Source: Phycisphaerae bacterium
Lineage (GTDB): Bacteria > Planctomycetota > Phycisphaerae > UBA1845 > Fen-1342
DNA: 64,000 nt
Assembly: GCA_022072445.1 (NCBI GenBank)
Contig: JAJVHV010000023.1
Coordinates: forward strand, 80,491 to 144,490
Direction of reading: 5' to 3'
The notes beneath the pieces were generated by a model. It did not search any database. It worked only from the letters and a program-made list of their open reading frames with translations, and had not been told where the DNA came from. The position numbers and the translations under genes were made by a program. Below, piece by piece: positions 54,049 to 63,009 of the stretch. Each line of letters begins with the position of its first letter. Position 1 is the first letter of the stretch.

Positions 54049-55515
54049 ATGTTATCTGAGCGCACGATCCTGTGCTTATTCCCGGCCGCACTACTGGCGC
54101 TGTCGGCGCTGGCGCACGCGCAGATCGCCGAGCCGCATGGCCCGCTGTTGACTCCGGTGGCAGCGCCCGACGGCGCGAATCCGCTGCCGCAGGCACGCTC
54201 GTTCATGGCGGCGACGGTGGATCGTGCGCTACTGGCGGGCTGCGAGGCGGGCAGCGCGATTCGACTCGACCTCGCGCCCGGGCGACCAGTCACAGCGCGG
54301 GCCCGGAAAGTCGAGCGGCACCCGGACAGGTCATATTCGGTCTTCGGGACGCTGGACGGTCTCGCGCAATCGAGCTTCATCCTCGTGGTCGTGGAAGACG
54401 CGGTCGCGGCGGACATTCTCTGTCCGATGCAGAAGGAGCACTACCGCTTCAAGTACGCGGGCAACGGCGTGCACCTGGTCTGCGAGATGAACGACGAGGC
54501 GTACGCGCCCTGCGGCGGGTCGGTTCCGCCGCCGGCGGGGATGCCGGTCGAGGACTTCTTCCCCGAGGCGGACGAGAACGACGATCCGCCCGGCGAGGGG
54601 CCGACCGCCGTCTGCTCGGACGTGGAGACGGTGTTTGACGCGATGGTGGTCTATTCCGACGTGGCGCGGGCGGCGGCCGGCGGGACGAACGCGATTCATG
54701 CGGAGATACAACTGGCGGTGGATCGGACGAATGAGTCGTATGCCAACAGTCCGATCTTTGCGCGGTATCGGCTGCTATGGCGCGAGGAGGTCGCCTATGA
54801 CGAGGTGGGCAGCTATGGCGACCACCTGAGCCGGCTGACGAGCGGCGGCAGCGCGCCGTGGACCGACGTGCGCGCGCTGCGCGACGCGATCAACGCCGAC
54901 TTCTGTACGCTGTGGGTGGACGATGGCGAGTTTTGCGGCCTGGCGCACTGCACGGCGAGTAACAGCTCGGCGTATTCGGTCGTGACGTGGTCGTGTGCGG
55001 CGGGAAATTTGAGCCATCCGCACGAAGTCGGGCACAACCAGGGTTGCGACCACGACCCGGACAACGGCGGCGGGTGCGGTGCGTTTTCGTATTCCTTCGG
55101 TCACCGCTTTTTCGGCAACGATTCGAACGAATATCGCACGGTGATGGCGTACGCACCGGGTTCGCGCATTCCCTACTTCTCCAACCCGAACGCGACGTTT
55201 CTCGGAACGCCGACCGGAACGGCCAGCCGCGACAACACGCGAACGATCAACGAGCGGCGCTCGACATGCGCGGCGTTTCAGGCGACGCGGTACGACATCT
55301 GGGTCGATTTCCCGTTCGGCGGGTCGGAGTCGGGCACGTTTTCGAACCCGTACAACACGATCACCGAGGGCATCGCCAATATCGACGCACCTGGCTTTGG
55401 CGCGTCGGAGCTGCCGAATCTGTACATCAAGGCCGGCACGACAGGCTGGACGGGCACGATCAGCACCGGCATGCGCGTCAGCCCGTGCGGCGGCATCGTG
55501 CGGATTGGAGGTTAG
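54049..55515 (+). CDS. Secreted reprolysin-like (M12B-type) metalloprotease
   Basis: 488 residues from the ATG at 54049 with AGGAG 8 nt upstream. Signal peptide (about 1-25, AHA-Q), a prodomain to about 185, then the catalytic domain with HEVGHNQGCDHD at 325-336 (HExxHxxGxxHD), Cys-rich surroundings, and the Met-turn VMAYAPG. DNTRTINERRSTCAAF closes the domain. The C-terminal 70 residues (from WVDFPFGG) form the shared module ending VRIGG. No PEP-CTERM or dockerin tail is present. Confidence 0.92.
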   Translation: MLSERTILCLFPAALLALSALAHAQIAEPHGPLLTPVAAPDGANPLPQARSFMAATVDRALLAGCEAGSAIRLDLAPGRPVTARARKVERHPDRSYSVFGTLDGLAQSSFILVVVEDAVAADILCPMQKEHYRFKYAGNGVHLVCEMNDEAYAPCGGSVPPPAGMPVEDFFPEADENDDPPGEGPTAVCSDVETVFDAMVVYSDVARAAAGGTNAIHAEIQLAVDRTNESYANSPIFARYRLLWREEVAYDEVGSYGDHLSRLTSGGSAPWTDVRALRDAINADFCTLWVDDGEFCGLAHCTASNSSAYSVVTWSCAAGNLSHPHEVGHNQGCDHDPDNGGGCGAFSYSFGHRFFGNDSNEYRTVMAYAPGSRIPYFSNPNATFLGTPTGTASRDNTRTINERRSTCAAFQATRYDIWVDFPFGGSESGTFSNPYNTITEGIANIDAPGFGASELPNLYIKAGTTGWTGTISTGMRVSPCGGIVRIGG

Positions 55516-55563
55516 CGCGGCCGGTCCGGCGGCAATTGCCTGACATCGCGCGATTTCGACACT

Positions 55564-55603
55564 TGCACGCGCGCTCGGCCGGCGACGGCCGGGCGTGCGT
55601 GCA
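55564..55603 (+). terminator. Terminator-like hairpin after the protease island
   Basis: An 18-bp stem (GCACGCGCGCTCGGCCG pairing with two G-U wobbles), GCGA loop, and TTTT 7 nt downstream. It lies about 50 bp after the protease stop and before the oppositely oriented tRNA. Confidence 0.65.
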
Positions 55604-55669
55604 CTCGCGTTTTGATCTGACGCGCCGGCGGGCGGGACGCCGGGCCGCCCGGCGGCAACTGAGTGGCGA

Positions 55670-55743
55670 CGCGCCCGAGAGGATTCGAACCTCCAACCTG
55701 CGGTTTAGGAAACCGCTGCTCTGTCCTGCTGAGCTACGGGCGC
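55670..55743 (-). tRNA. tRNA-Arg (CCT)
   Basis: A 74-nt cloverleaf on the minus strand. Acceptor GCGCCCG/CGGGCGC, D-arm GCTC/GAGC, anticodon loop TTCCTAA reads CCT (codon AGG), T-loop TTCGAAT. Discriminator G; CCA not encoded. No integrase is adjacent. Confidence 0.93.
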
Positions 55744-55950
55744 TGGGTGCCGCAGCTGCGGCGTGTATTCGACGGATCATAAATCGGCTACGCTGATGCG
55801 ACCAGCGGGCCGGGGCGGCTGGGCCGGTGTTTGGCAACCGCGAGCGGCGAGTCGAGGCGGTTGGCCGGGCCGACCGAAGTGTTACGAGCATGATGAGGTA
55901 CGCGGAGCGGCAACCCACCCGGCCGCCGATGCCGCAACGACGAAACAGCG

Positions 55951-57225
55951 ATGTCGAATTTTCAGACTTCGATTCATGTTTTCCTGCAGCTTTGCGTCAT
56001 TCTGACAGTGTGCCGGGTGGTTGGTACCATCGGCCGCCGGCTCGGGCAGTCGCAGGTCGTGGGCGAGATGATCGCCGGGGTGGTGCTCGGGCCGTCGCTA
56101 TTCGGCTATCTCGCGCCCGATGCGCACGCGTGGCTCTTTCCGCCGAAGTCACCCACCATGACGGTGCTCTACTGCGCCGCCCAGCTCGGGCTGGTGCTGT
56201 ACATGTTCCTGGTGGGGGCTGAGTTTCACGTCGCGTTGCTGGGACGTCAGGCCCGGGCCGCCGCGGTCATCTCGATCTCCGGCATGCTCGTGCCGTTTGT
56301 GCTGGGCGGGGGTTTCGGGCTGCTGATGGCGGGCGACGCGTCGCTCTTCGGTGCGGGCGTCGGCGCGCTCGAAGCGGCGCTCTTCATGGGAGCAGCGATG
56401 AGCATCACGGCGTTTCCGATGCTGGCGCGGATCATCCATGAGCAGGGCCTGACCGGCACAATGCTCGGAACGCTGGCGCTGGCGGCTGGCAGCATGGACG
56501 ACGCGGCCGCGTGGTGTGTGCTGGCGCTGGTGCTGGCGAGCTTCAGCGGAGACGGCTGGATCGCGGTGAAGGCGATTGCCGGCGGCATCGCCTACGCGGT
56601 CATCACGCTCACGATCCTGCGTTACTGGCTGCGGCCGCTGGGGGAGCGCTCGGATCGACTGGGCACGCTGAGTCCGACGGCTTTCACCTTCCTCCTGGCC
56701 CTGCTCTTTGCCGCCTCCTGGTACACCGACTGGGTCGGGATTTACGCGGTCTTCGGCGCGTTTATCCTGGGGGTCGCGGTTCCGCGCGGCGTCGTGACGC
56801 GCGAGTTGGTGCGGCGGATCGAGCCGCTGACGTCGAGCGTGCTGCTGCCGCTTTTCTTCGTCTACTCGGGGCTGAACACGCGGATCGACCTGGTGGATTC
56901 CCCGCGACTGTGGCTGATCGCCGCCGTCGTGCTGCTGGCGGCCTGCGTCGGAAAGCTCGCGGCGTGCGGCGTGGCGGCGTGGCGATGCGGGCAGTCGCCG
57001 CGCGACGCTTTTGCGGTGGGCGCGTTGATGAATGCCCGCGGGCTGATGGAGCTGATCATCCTGAACATCGGACTGGAGCGCGGCGTGATCCGCGCGCCGC
57101 TGTTCAGCGTGATGGTGATGATGGCGATCGTGACGACGCTGATGGCCACGCCGCTCTTCGCGCTGGCGGACACGCGCCGTATGCGCCCCATGGCGGATCT
57201 GGCGGCGCCCGCGCCCGGGAGTTGA
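55951..57225 (+). CDS. CPA2-family cation/proton antiporter
   Basis: 424 residues, about 12-13 TM helices. Landmarks: GRRLGQSQVVGEMIAGVVLGPSLFG, LGLVLYMFLVGAEF, GAAMSITAFPMLARII, and the ion-binding MDDAAAW (Asp-Asp). The C-terminus lacks the TrkA-N/KefC nucleotide-binding domain, so it is a short Na+/H+ or K+/H+ exchanger. It is not obviously in an operon; rph starts 32 bp downstream. Confidence 0.93.
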   Translation: MSNFQTSIHVFLQLCVILTVCRVVGTIGRRLGQSQVVGEMIAGVVLGPSLFGYLAPDAHAWLFPPKSPTMTVLYCAAQLGLVLYMFLVGAEFHVALLGRQARAAAVISISGMLVPFVLGGGFGLLMAGDASLFGAGVGALEAALFMGAAMSITAFPMLARIIHEQGLTGTMLGTLALAAGSMDDAAAWCVLALVLASFSGDGWIAVKAIAGGIAYAVITLTILRYWLRPLGERSDRLGTLSPTAFTFLLALLFAASWYTDWVGIYAVFGAFILGVAVPRGVVTRELVRRIEPLTSSVLLPLFFVYSGLNTRIDLVDSPRLWLIAAVVLLAACVGKLAACGVAAWRCGQSPRDAFAVGALMNARGLMELIILNIGLERGVIRAPLFSVMVMMAIVTTLMATPLFALADTRRMRPMADLAAPAPGS

Positions 57226-57256
57226 TTGTTGCAGCCGCGGCTGATACGACTTCCGC

Positions 57257-57985
57257 ATGCGCCACGACGGACGCCGGCCCGACCAGCTTCGCCCGATCCA
57301 GATCACGCGCGGCTTCGCGCGGTTCGCGCCGGGTTCGGTGCTGATGCGTGCGGGAAACACGGTGGTGCTGTGCAACGCATCGATCGAGCCGGGCGTGCCG
57401 GAATGGCGGGCGGCCAGCGGGGCTGGCTGGCTGACGGCTGAATACGACATGCTTCCTGCGTCGACCGGGCGGCGCCGCGAGCGGAACCGCGGCGCCAAGA
57501 TCGACGGCCGCACGCAGGAGATTCAGCGGCTGATCGGCCGCGCGCTCCGGGCGGCGATCGACCTGGCGCGCCTCGGCCAGCACACGATTTATCTGGACTG
57601 CGACGTGATCGACGCCGACGGCGGGACACGCACCGCCGGCGTTACGGGGGCATTCGTGGCGTTGTGCGATGCGTTGGCCGAAGGCGAGCGCCGCGGCCTG
57701 TGGCAATCCGCCGACGTGCTCCGTTCGCCGGTCGCCGCGGTGAGCGCCGGCATCGTTGACGGCGCCGCGCTGCTCGATCTGGACTATCGCGAAGATGTGG
57801 CCGCGCAGGCGGACTGCAACGTCGTGATGAACGGAGCGGGCGAGTTCATCGAAGTGCAATCGACGGCTGAGCGCGGCGCTTTTTCCGAGGCTCAGCTTGG
57901 CGAGCTGCTGCGCCTGGCGCGGCTGGGGGTCGCGGCGCTCCTGGACGAGCAGCGTCGCGCCCTGTCCGCATCGCTTGGGAGGTGA
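57257..57985 (+). CDS. rph: Ribonuclease PH
   Basis: 242 residues. Conserved blocks: MRHDGRRPDQLRP, VLCNASIEPGVPEW, LTAEYDMLPASTGRR, DGRTQEIQRLIGRALR, LDCDVIDADGGTRTAGVTG, LDLDYREDVAAQAD. It trims tRNA 3' ends by phosphorolysis. The pairing with rdgB two genes later is classic; the gene between them overlaps neither reading frame but is tightly spaced. Confidence 0.95.
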   Translation: MRHDGRRPDQLRPIQITRGFARFAPGSVLMRAGNTVVLCNASIEPGVPEWRAASGAGWLTAEYDMLPASTGRRRERNRGAKIDGRTQEIQRLIGRALRAAIDLARLGQHTIYLDCDVIDADGGTRTAGVTGAFVALCDALAEGERRGLWQSADVLRSPVAAVSAGIVDGAALLDLDYREDVAAQADCNVVMNGAGEFIEVQSTAERGAFSEAQLGELLRLARLGVAALLDEQRRALSASLGR

Positions 57986-57990
57986 GCCAC

Positions 57991-58872
57991 ATGCACACCG
58001 CCGTTTCGCAGCGGGGGCGACTTGCCCGTCATTTCGCGCGCGTGGCGAGCGCCGCGTTACTGGCCGCGGCGTTCGCGCTGAGCGGATGCAGCGACGCGGA
58101 CATGGCCTTCTCCGCGCCGGACGACCCGACCGAAGACACGTGGGCGATTCTCGCGGTCGCGGTGAGCGGGCCAGACCACCCGCGTGTCGCCGAGTCGTAT
58201 GCCGAGGCGCTGAAGCGGACGCGCGGCCTGCGGGCGGCGGGTGTGCGCGTCGTGAAGGATGGGCAGCAGAGCCGCGTGTACTACGGCCGATACAAGCGCA
58301 CCTACGACGTTGCCAGCGACCGCACCAGCTACCGCCCGGACTATCGCGGCGACCTGGAGCTGATCCGCAGTCTGCGCGGCGCCGGCGGCGATGCTCCGTT
58401 TCGGCTGGCGATGATCGACCTGCTGCCCGCGGCACCGGGCGCGCATCCGGAATGGGCGCTGACCGGAAAGAACGGCTACTGGACGCTGCACGTCGCCGTT
58501 TTTTACGACACGCAGAGCATGACCGGGCGTCGCAAGGCGGCGGAAGACTACTGCGCGCTGCTGCGCTCGCAGGGCAAAGAAGCCTACTACCATCACGGGC
58601 CGGCGAAGAGCTCGGTGTGCATCGGGTTGTTTCCGCGCGAGGCGGTTGCCGACGCGCAGACGCGCGACCCGCGCACCGGGCGCGATCGGGTCGAGAGCGA
58701 GATCGTCGACGCCGCCCTGAACGCGCTGCAGCGGGAATTTCCCCATAGCCTGGAGAACGGCCACACCGTCAGCCGCATCGTGCGCGACGCCGAGGGCAAG
58801 GTGGTCGAGCGTCTGCCGAATGAGTCGTTCGTCGTGCAGGTCCCGCGCGAGGGTGGCGCGGGACTGCCATGA
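57991..58872 (+). CDS. Lipoprotein between rph and rdgB, unknown function
   Basis: 293 residues from the ATG at 57991, with GGGAGG 8 nt upstream; a GTG at 57982 lies too close to that site. Lipobox FALSGC (Cys near 33). The mature part has two related segments of alternating strands and helices (VAVSGPDHPRVAESYAEALKR; HVAVFYDTQSMTGRRKAAEDY), reminiscent of SPOR-like peptidoglycan-binding folds. Each contains a YY motif before a strand (RVYYGRY, KEAYYHHG). It overlaps the rdgB start by 4 bp, so translation is coupled. Confidence 0.8.
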   Translation: MHTAVSQRGRLARHFARVASAALLAAAFALSGCSDADMAFSAPDDPTEDTWAILAVAVSGPDHPRVAESYAEALKRTRGLRAAGVRVVKDGQQSRVYYGRYKRTYDVASDRTSYRPDYRGDLELIRSLRGAGGDAPFRLAMIDLLPAAPGAHPEWALTGKNGYWTLHVAVFYDTQSMTGRRKAAEDYCALLRSQGKEAYYHHGPAKSSVCIGLFPREAVADAQTRDPRTGRDRVESEIVDAALNALQREFPHSLENGHTVSRIVRDAEGKVVERLPNESFVVQVPREGGAGLP

Positions 58873-59492
58873 GCCGCGTCATCCTGCTGGCCACGCGGAA
58901 CGCCGGCAAGGTCCGCGAAATCCGCGAGATGACGCGTTTGCACGCGCTTGACTGGTGCGGGCTGGACGAATTTCCCGCGGTGGAGGAGGCGGTCGAGTCG
59001 GGCGCGACATTCGACGAAAACGCGCGGCTGAAGGCGCTGCACTACGCCGGTGCCACCGGTTTGTGGACGCTGGCCGACGATTCCGGGCTGGTGGTCGACG
59101 CGCTGGGCGGCGCTCCCGGCGTGCACTCGGCCCGCTACGCCGGCGAGCCGCGCAGCGATCTGGCGAACAACCGCAAGCTGGTGGCGGCCCTGGCCGACGT
59201 GCCGGAGCGTGAGCGCACGGCGCGATTCGTGTGCGCCATGGCGTTGGCACGGCCGGGCGAAGTTCTGCTGGAGAGCAGCGGCTCGGTCGAGGGGCGACTC
59301 GTCGATGAGCCGCGCGGCGCGAACGGCTTCGGCTACGACCCGCACTTCCTGGTGCCCGCGCTGGGTCGAACGGCCGCCGAACTCTCGTCCGAGGAGAAGC
59401 ACACGATCAGCCACCGGGGTACGGCGCTGCGGGCGATGCTGCCGCGGATCGTGGCGCTGCTGGCGCAGCGGCGAGGCCTCAGCGCTGAATAG
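58869..59492 (+). CDS. rdgB: RdgB/HAM1-family dITP/XTP pyrophosphatase
   Basis: 207 residues. LLATRNAGKVREI, EESGATFDENARLKA-type block (VESGATFDENARLKALHYA), LADDSGLVVDALGGAPGVHSARYAGE, and GANGFGYDPHFLVP then EEKHTISHRGTAL. It cleaves non-canonical purine nucleotides (ITP, XTP, dITP). The start overlaps the upstream lipoprotein stop. Confidence 0.95.
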   Translation: MSRVILLATRNAGKVREIREMTRLHALDWCGLDEFPAVEEAVESGATFDENARLKALHYAGATGLWTLADDSGLVVDALGGAPGVHSARYAGEPRSDLANNRKLVAALADVPERERTARFVCAMALARPGEVLLESSGSVEGRLVDEPRGANGFGYDPHFLVPALGRTAAELSSEEKHTISHRGTALRAMLPRIVALLAQRRGLSAE

Positions 59493-59673
59493 CGAGTAGC
59501 GAGTAAAGAGTAGCGCATGGAGCGGTGGCGGCCGAATTCGTTCTTCGCCTCTCGACATTCGCGATTCCGCATGGCTACGGGGGGCCTACGCTCGTGGCGT
59601 TGTTACGGGTGCCGACGCTGCGGGCGCTGCGGGGCGTTGCCGTCGGCGCCCGGCTTTCGCTACGCTATGGACT

Positions 59674-60660
59674 ATGGAGCTTTCCATCTCGCTGCATGCC
59701 CCGCACCGCCGCGTCGAGCTTTTCGGCCCGGGAGACGTGCATCTGCGCCGCATCCGCGAGGCGTTGAAGGTCGAGATTCAGTCGCGCAGCGCGGTCGTGA
59801 AGCTCCAGGGTGAGCCGGCCAACGTGGCGCGGGCGGCGGCGGTGATCGAGAAGCTTCAGGGACTGCTCAAGAGCCGCGAGGCGATCGACGCCGACACGGT
59901 CTCCGACGCGCTGCACGAGGCGGATGGGCAGGACGAATCCGCGCGGCGCGACGCCGTGTCGGTGTTCACGTCGGGCGCCGCCGTCAGCGCCAAGACGCCC
60001 GGCCAGCAGGCCTACCTCGATGCGATGCGTCGGCAGCCGCTGGTGATCTGCGTTGGACCGGCGGGAACGGGCAAGACCTATCTGGCCGTCGCGATGGCGG
60101 TGCACCTGCTGAAGACGAGCCGGACGCGCCGGATCGTGCTGGTCCGCCCGGCAGTCGAGGCTGGCGAGAAGCTCGGGTTTCTACCGGGCGACATGCAGCA
60201 GAAGGTGAATCCGTATCTGCGGCCGATGTTTGACGCCCTGCACGACATGATGACCTACGACCAGCTCAAGCGGTTCATGGTCAGCGACGTGATCGAGGTC
60301 GTGCCGCTCGCGTTTATGCGCGGGCGAACGCTCAATCACGCCGTGATCATCCTTGACGAAGCGCAAAACTCGACCCCGTCGCAGATGTTCATGTTCCTGA
60401 CGCGGTTGGGCAATGACAGCAAGATGATCGTGACCGGTGACGACACACAGGTGGACCTGGAGCCGGGACAACCGTCGGGCCTGACCGACGCGATCGAGCG
60501 TCTGAGGGGTTGCGACGGGGTGACGACAATCCGGCTCGAAGATGTCGATATCGTTCGGCACCCGCTGGTGCAGCGAATTGTCAATCGTTATGGGACGCTG
60601 AATCCCCGGCGACCCAGTTCACCAAGCTCGGCCGGGCAACCCCCCACCGATTCGCTATAA
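59674..60660 (+). CDS. phoH: PhoH-family ATPase (YbeZ type)
   Basis: 328 residues. An N-terminal KH-like region (about 1-90) precedes the P-loop GPAGTGKT at 128-135, VRPAVEAGEKLGFLPGD, Walker B VIILDEAQNSTPSQM and GDDTQVDLE. YbeZ-type PhoH works with YbeY in RNA maturation or decay. Here phoH, pgpH and ybeY are consecutive in the usual order. Confidence 0.93.
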   Translation: MELSISLHAPHRRVELFGPGDVHLRRIREALKVEIQSRSAVVKLQGEPANVARAAAVIEKLQGLLKSREAIDADTVSDALHEADGQDESARRDAVSVFTSGAAVSAKTPGQQAYLDAMRRQPLVICVGPAGTGKTYLAVAMAVHLLKTSRTRRIVLVRPAVEAGEKLGFLPGDMQQKVNPYLRPMFDALHDMMTYDQLKRFMVSDVIEVVPLAFMRGRTLNHAVIILDEAQNSTPSQMFMFLTRLGNDSKMIVTGDDTQVDLEPGQPSGLTDAIERLRGCDGVTTIRLEDVDIVRHPLVQRIVNRYGTLNPRRPSSPSSAGQPPTDSL

Positions 60661-60771
60661 TCCCCGCATTCGCGGAAATCACGCGAAACGCCGATCTTAC
60701 GACCTGATTGCACGCTTCCCGGCCGCCGACGCGCGGCCGTGCCTTCGGTCGCAGACGGCTGACCCGACGCT

Positions 60772-63009
60772 ATGTGGCCATTCACCAGACGATCTCTTCG
60801 TCGTCGCGAGATTCACCGCTCCAAGATCGAGCAGCGTCTGCCGCTCTATCGCCGCTTCTTCGCCCGCATCGGCGCCGGGCCGATCGCGTTGACGCTGATC
60901 TTCGGGCTGGTGGCGGCGGCGCTGGTGAACCTCCGCAGCGGCGCGGTGCCGCTTCGGCCGGGCATGTACATCGCTCATGGATTCGTGTCGCGTGTGCCGT
61001 TTTCGATTGAGGACAAGCAGCTCACGGCGATCCGCCGCATGCAGGCCCGGGATAGTTCGCCGGCCTGCTATCAGGCCGATAACGCGCTGCTCGACGAGAT
61101 TCGCGCGCGGTTGACGCAAGCCCTCAAGCGGGCTCAGTCCGTCGCGGAGAATCAGCCGGCCGAGGGTGAGCCGGCGCTCGACGCGGCGGCGGTCTCCGAG
61201 TTGAAACGGCTGGGCGACAGCGTCGCCCCGGGTGAATTTGAGAAATTCCTCGACCAGGTGGTCGCCGGCCTTGCGACCGTTCCGCTGGTCGAGACGGCCG
61301 AGCAGCGCGATCGCCTGCCGATCGAGGCGCGGCTGGCCGGTCCGGATGCGGAGCGCTCCAGCCCGATCTCAGGGCTGCTCTCGACCCGCACGCCGGAAGT
61401 TGCGAACCGGGCCGCCGACGCCGCGGCGCGGACGGCGCCGGCGGGGCTGCGTGAACTGGCGCGTTCGGTGTCGTTGCAGGTGCTGGTGCTGCCGGACGGG
61501 GCGGTTCGCCCTCTCTACCGGGTCGATGCAGACCGGACGCGGCAGCTCTCACACGACGCCGAGGAGCGGGTGCAGACGCAGTTTCTGACGTTCAAAGAGA
61601 ACGCCCTGCTGGCCAACGCCGGCGTGCTGGACGACAAGGAGCTGGAGCTGCTGCGGGCCGAGCAGGCGGCATTCGAAACGCTGGCGGAGAAGGACCCGGC
61701 ACTGAGCCTGCGGGTGGTCGCGACGTGGATCGGACGGGGCCTGCTGGCGTTCATGGTCGCGGCCGGCGTGGTGCTCTACGTCTCGCGCGACAAGAACCGT
61801 CGCAGCGATCTTCGACGGCTGAGCGGCGCGGTCGTCGTGCTGAGCGCGATGACGGCGCTGGCGCGCGTCCTGACGGTATACACGAACACGTTGCCGGGCG
61901 GGGCGACGGCGGGCGCGTTCGCATTCGCTGTGGCCGTCATCGCGATCATCTACCCGCGCTGGCTGGCGTTCGGGGCGGCGGGCGGCGTGGCCGTGCTGAC
62001 AACGCTGGTCGCCGACCAGGACATCGGCTTTCTGGCGATGCTGCTGTCGGCTGCGGCGGTGCTGGTGGTCGGGTTGAGCGACATTCGCTCGCGCGGGCGG
62101 ATCGTCGTCGTAGGACTTGCGGCCGGTGCCGCGGCTTTCGTGATGAGCGTCGCCAAGTGTCTGGTCGGCCACGAATCGCTGCACTTTTCGCTGTGGTTCG
62201 GCGGTTGGGCAGGCGGGACGGTGCTGGGAGCGGCGATCGTCGTCGAGGGGTTGATGCCGTTCATCGAACGGCTGCTGCGGCTGAGCACGAGCATGACGCT
62301 GCTGGAGTGGTGCGACGCGAACAAGCCGCTGCTGCGGATGCTTGCGACGCGCGCCCCGGGCACGTACAACCACAGCCTGCTGCTCGGCTCGATGGCCGAG
62401 TCGGCCGCCGACGCAATCGGGGCGAACGGTCTGCTGGCCCGCGCCGGGGCCTACTATCACGACATCGGCAAGATCAACAAGCCCGACTACTTCATCGAGA
62501 ACCAATCGCCCGGGACGAATCGACACGAAGGTCTTTCGCCGGCGATGAGCCTGCTGATTATCGTCTCGCACGTGAAGGACGGGATCGAGATCGCCCGGGA
62601 GTACGGCCTGCCTCAGAGCCTGCATCCGTTCATCGCCGAGCACCACGGAACGACGCTGGTGGAGTATTTCTATCACGCGGCCCACCGCCGCCGTCGACCC
62701 GACGATCCGGAGATCGCCGACACGCAGTTCCGCTATCCTGGCCCCAAGCCGCAGACGCGCGAGACGGCGATTGTGATGCTCTGCGACGGCGTGGAGGGCG
62801 CGGTGCGGGCCATGGCCGATCCGACGCCGGCGCGGATCGAGACGCTCGTGGATCAGATCGTGCGGAAGCGTCTGGTGGACGGGCAGCTCGACAGTTGCGA
62901 CATGACGTTTCGTGAAATGGAGAGTATCCAGCAAAGCCTGGTGAAGAGCCTGTGCGGCATCTACCACGGGCGCATCACGTATCCGGCCCCGCAGGAAAGG
63001 TCCGCGTGA
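60772..63009 (+). CDS. pgpH: 7TMR-HD (PgpH/YqfF-type) c-di-AMP phosphodiesterase
   Basis: 745 residues. One TM helix (about 38-56), a large extracytoplasmic 7TMR-HDED domain to about 310, seven TM helices (about 320-500), then a cytoplasmic HD domain: YNHSLLLGSMAESAAD and YYHDIGKINKPDYF with H563-D564, and IAEHHGTTLVEYF. By family knowledge it hydrolyses cyclic-di-AMP. The stop overlaps the ybeY start. Confidence 0.92.
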   Translation: MWPFTRRSLRRREIHRSKIEQRLPLYRRFFARIGAGPIALTLIFGLVAAALVNLRSGAVPLRPGMYIAHGFVSRVPFSIEDKQLTAIRRMQARDSSPACYQADNALLDEIRARLTQALKRAQSVAENQPAEGEPALDAAAVSELKRLGDSVAPGEFEKFLDQVVAGLATVPLVETAEQRDRLPIEARLAGPDAERSSPISGLLSTRTPEVANRAADAAARTAPAGLRELARSVSLQVLVLPDGAVRPLYRVDADRTRQLSHDAEERVQTQFLTFKENALLANAGVLDDKELELLRAEQAAFETLAEKDPALSLRVVATWIGRGLLAFMVAAGVVLYVSRDKNRRSDLRRLSGAVVVLSAMTALARVLTVYTNTLPGGATAGAFAFAVAVIAIIYPRWLAFGAAGGVAVLTTLVADQDIGFLAMLLSAAAVLVVGLSDIRSRGRIVVVGLAAGAAAFVMSVAKCLVGHESLHFSLWFGGWAGGTVLGAAIVVEGLMPFIERLLRLSTSMTLLEWCDANKPLLRMLATRAPGTYNHSLLLGSMAESAADAIGANGLLARAGAYYHDIGKINKPDYFIENQSPGTNRHEGLSPAMSLLIIVSHVKDGIEIAREYGLPQSLHPFIAEHHGTTLVEYFYHAAHRRRRPDDPEIADTQFRYPGPKPQTRETAIVMLCDGVEGAVRAMADPTPARIETLVDQIVRKRLVDGQLDSCDMTFREMESIQQSLVKSLCGIYHGRITYPAPQERSA

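Noticed and set aside
55670..55743. tRNA-Arg as an integration site for the protease island
   Set aside because: No integrase and no direct repeat of the tRNA 3' end was seen upstream, so island status by integration is not supported.
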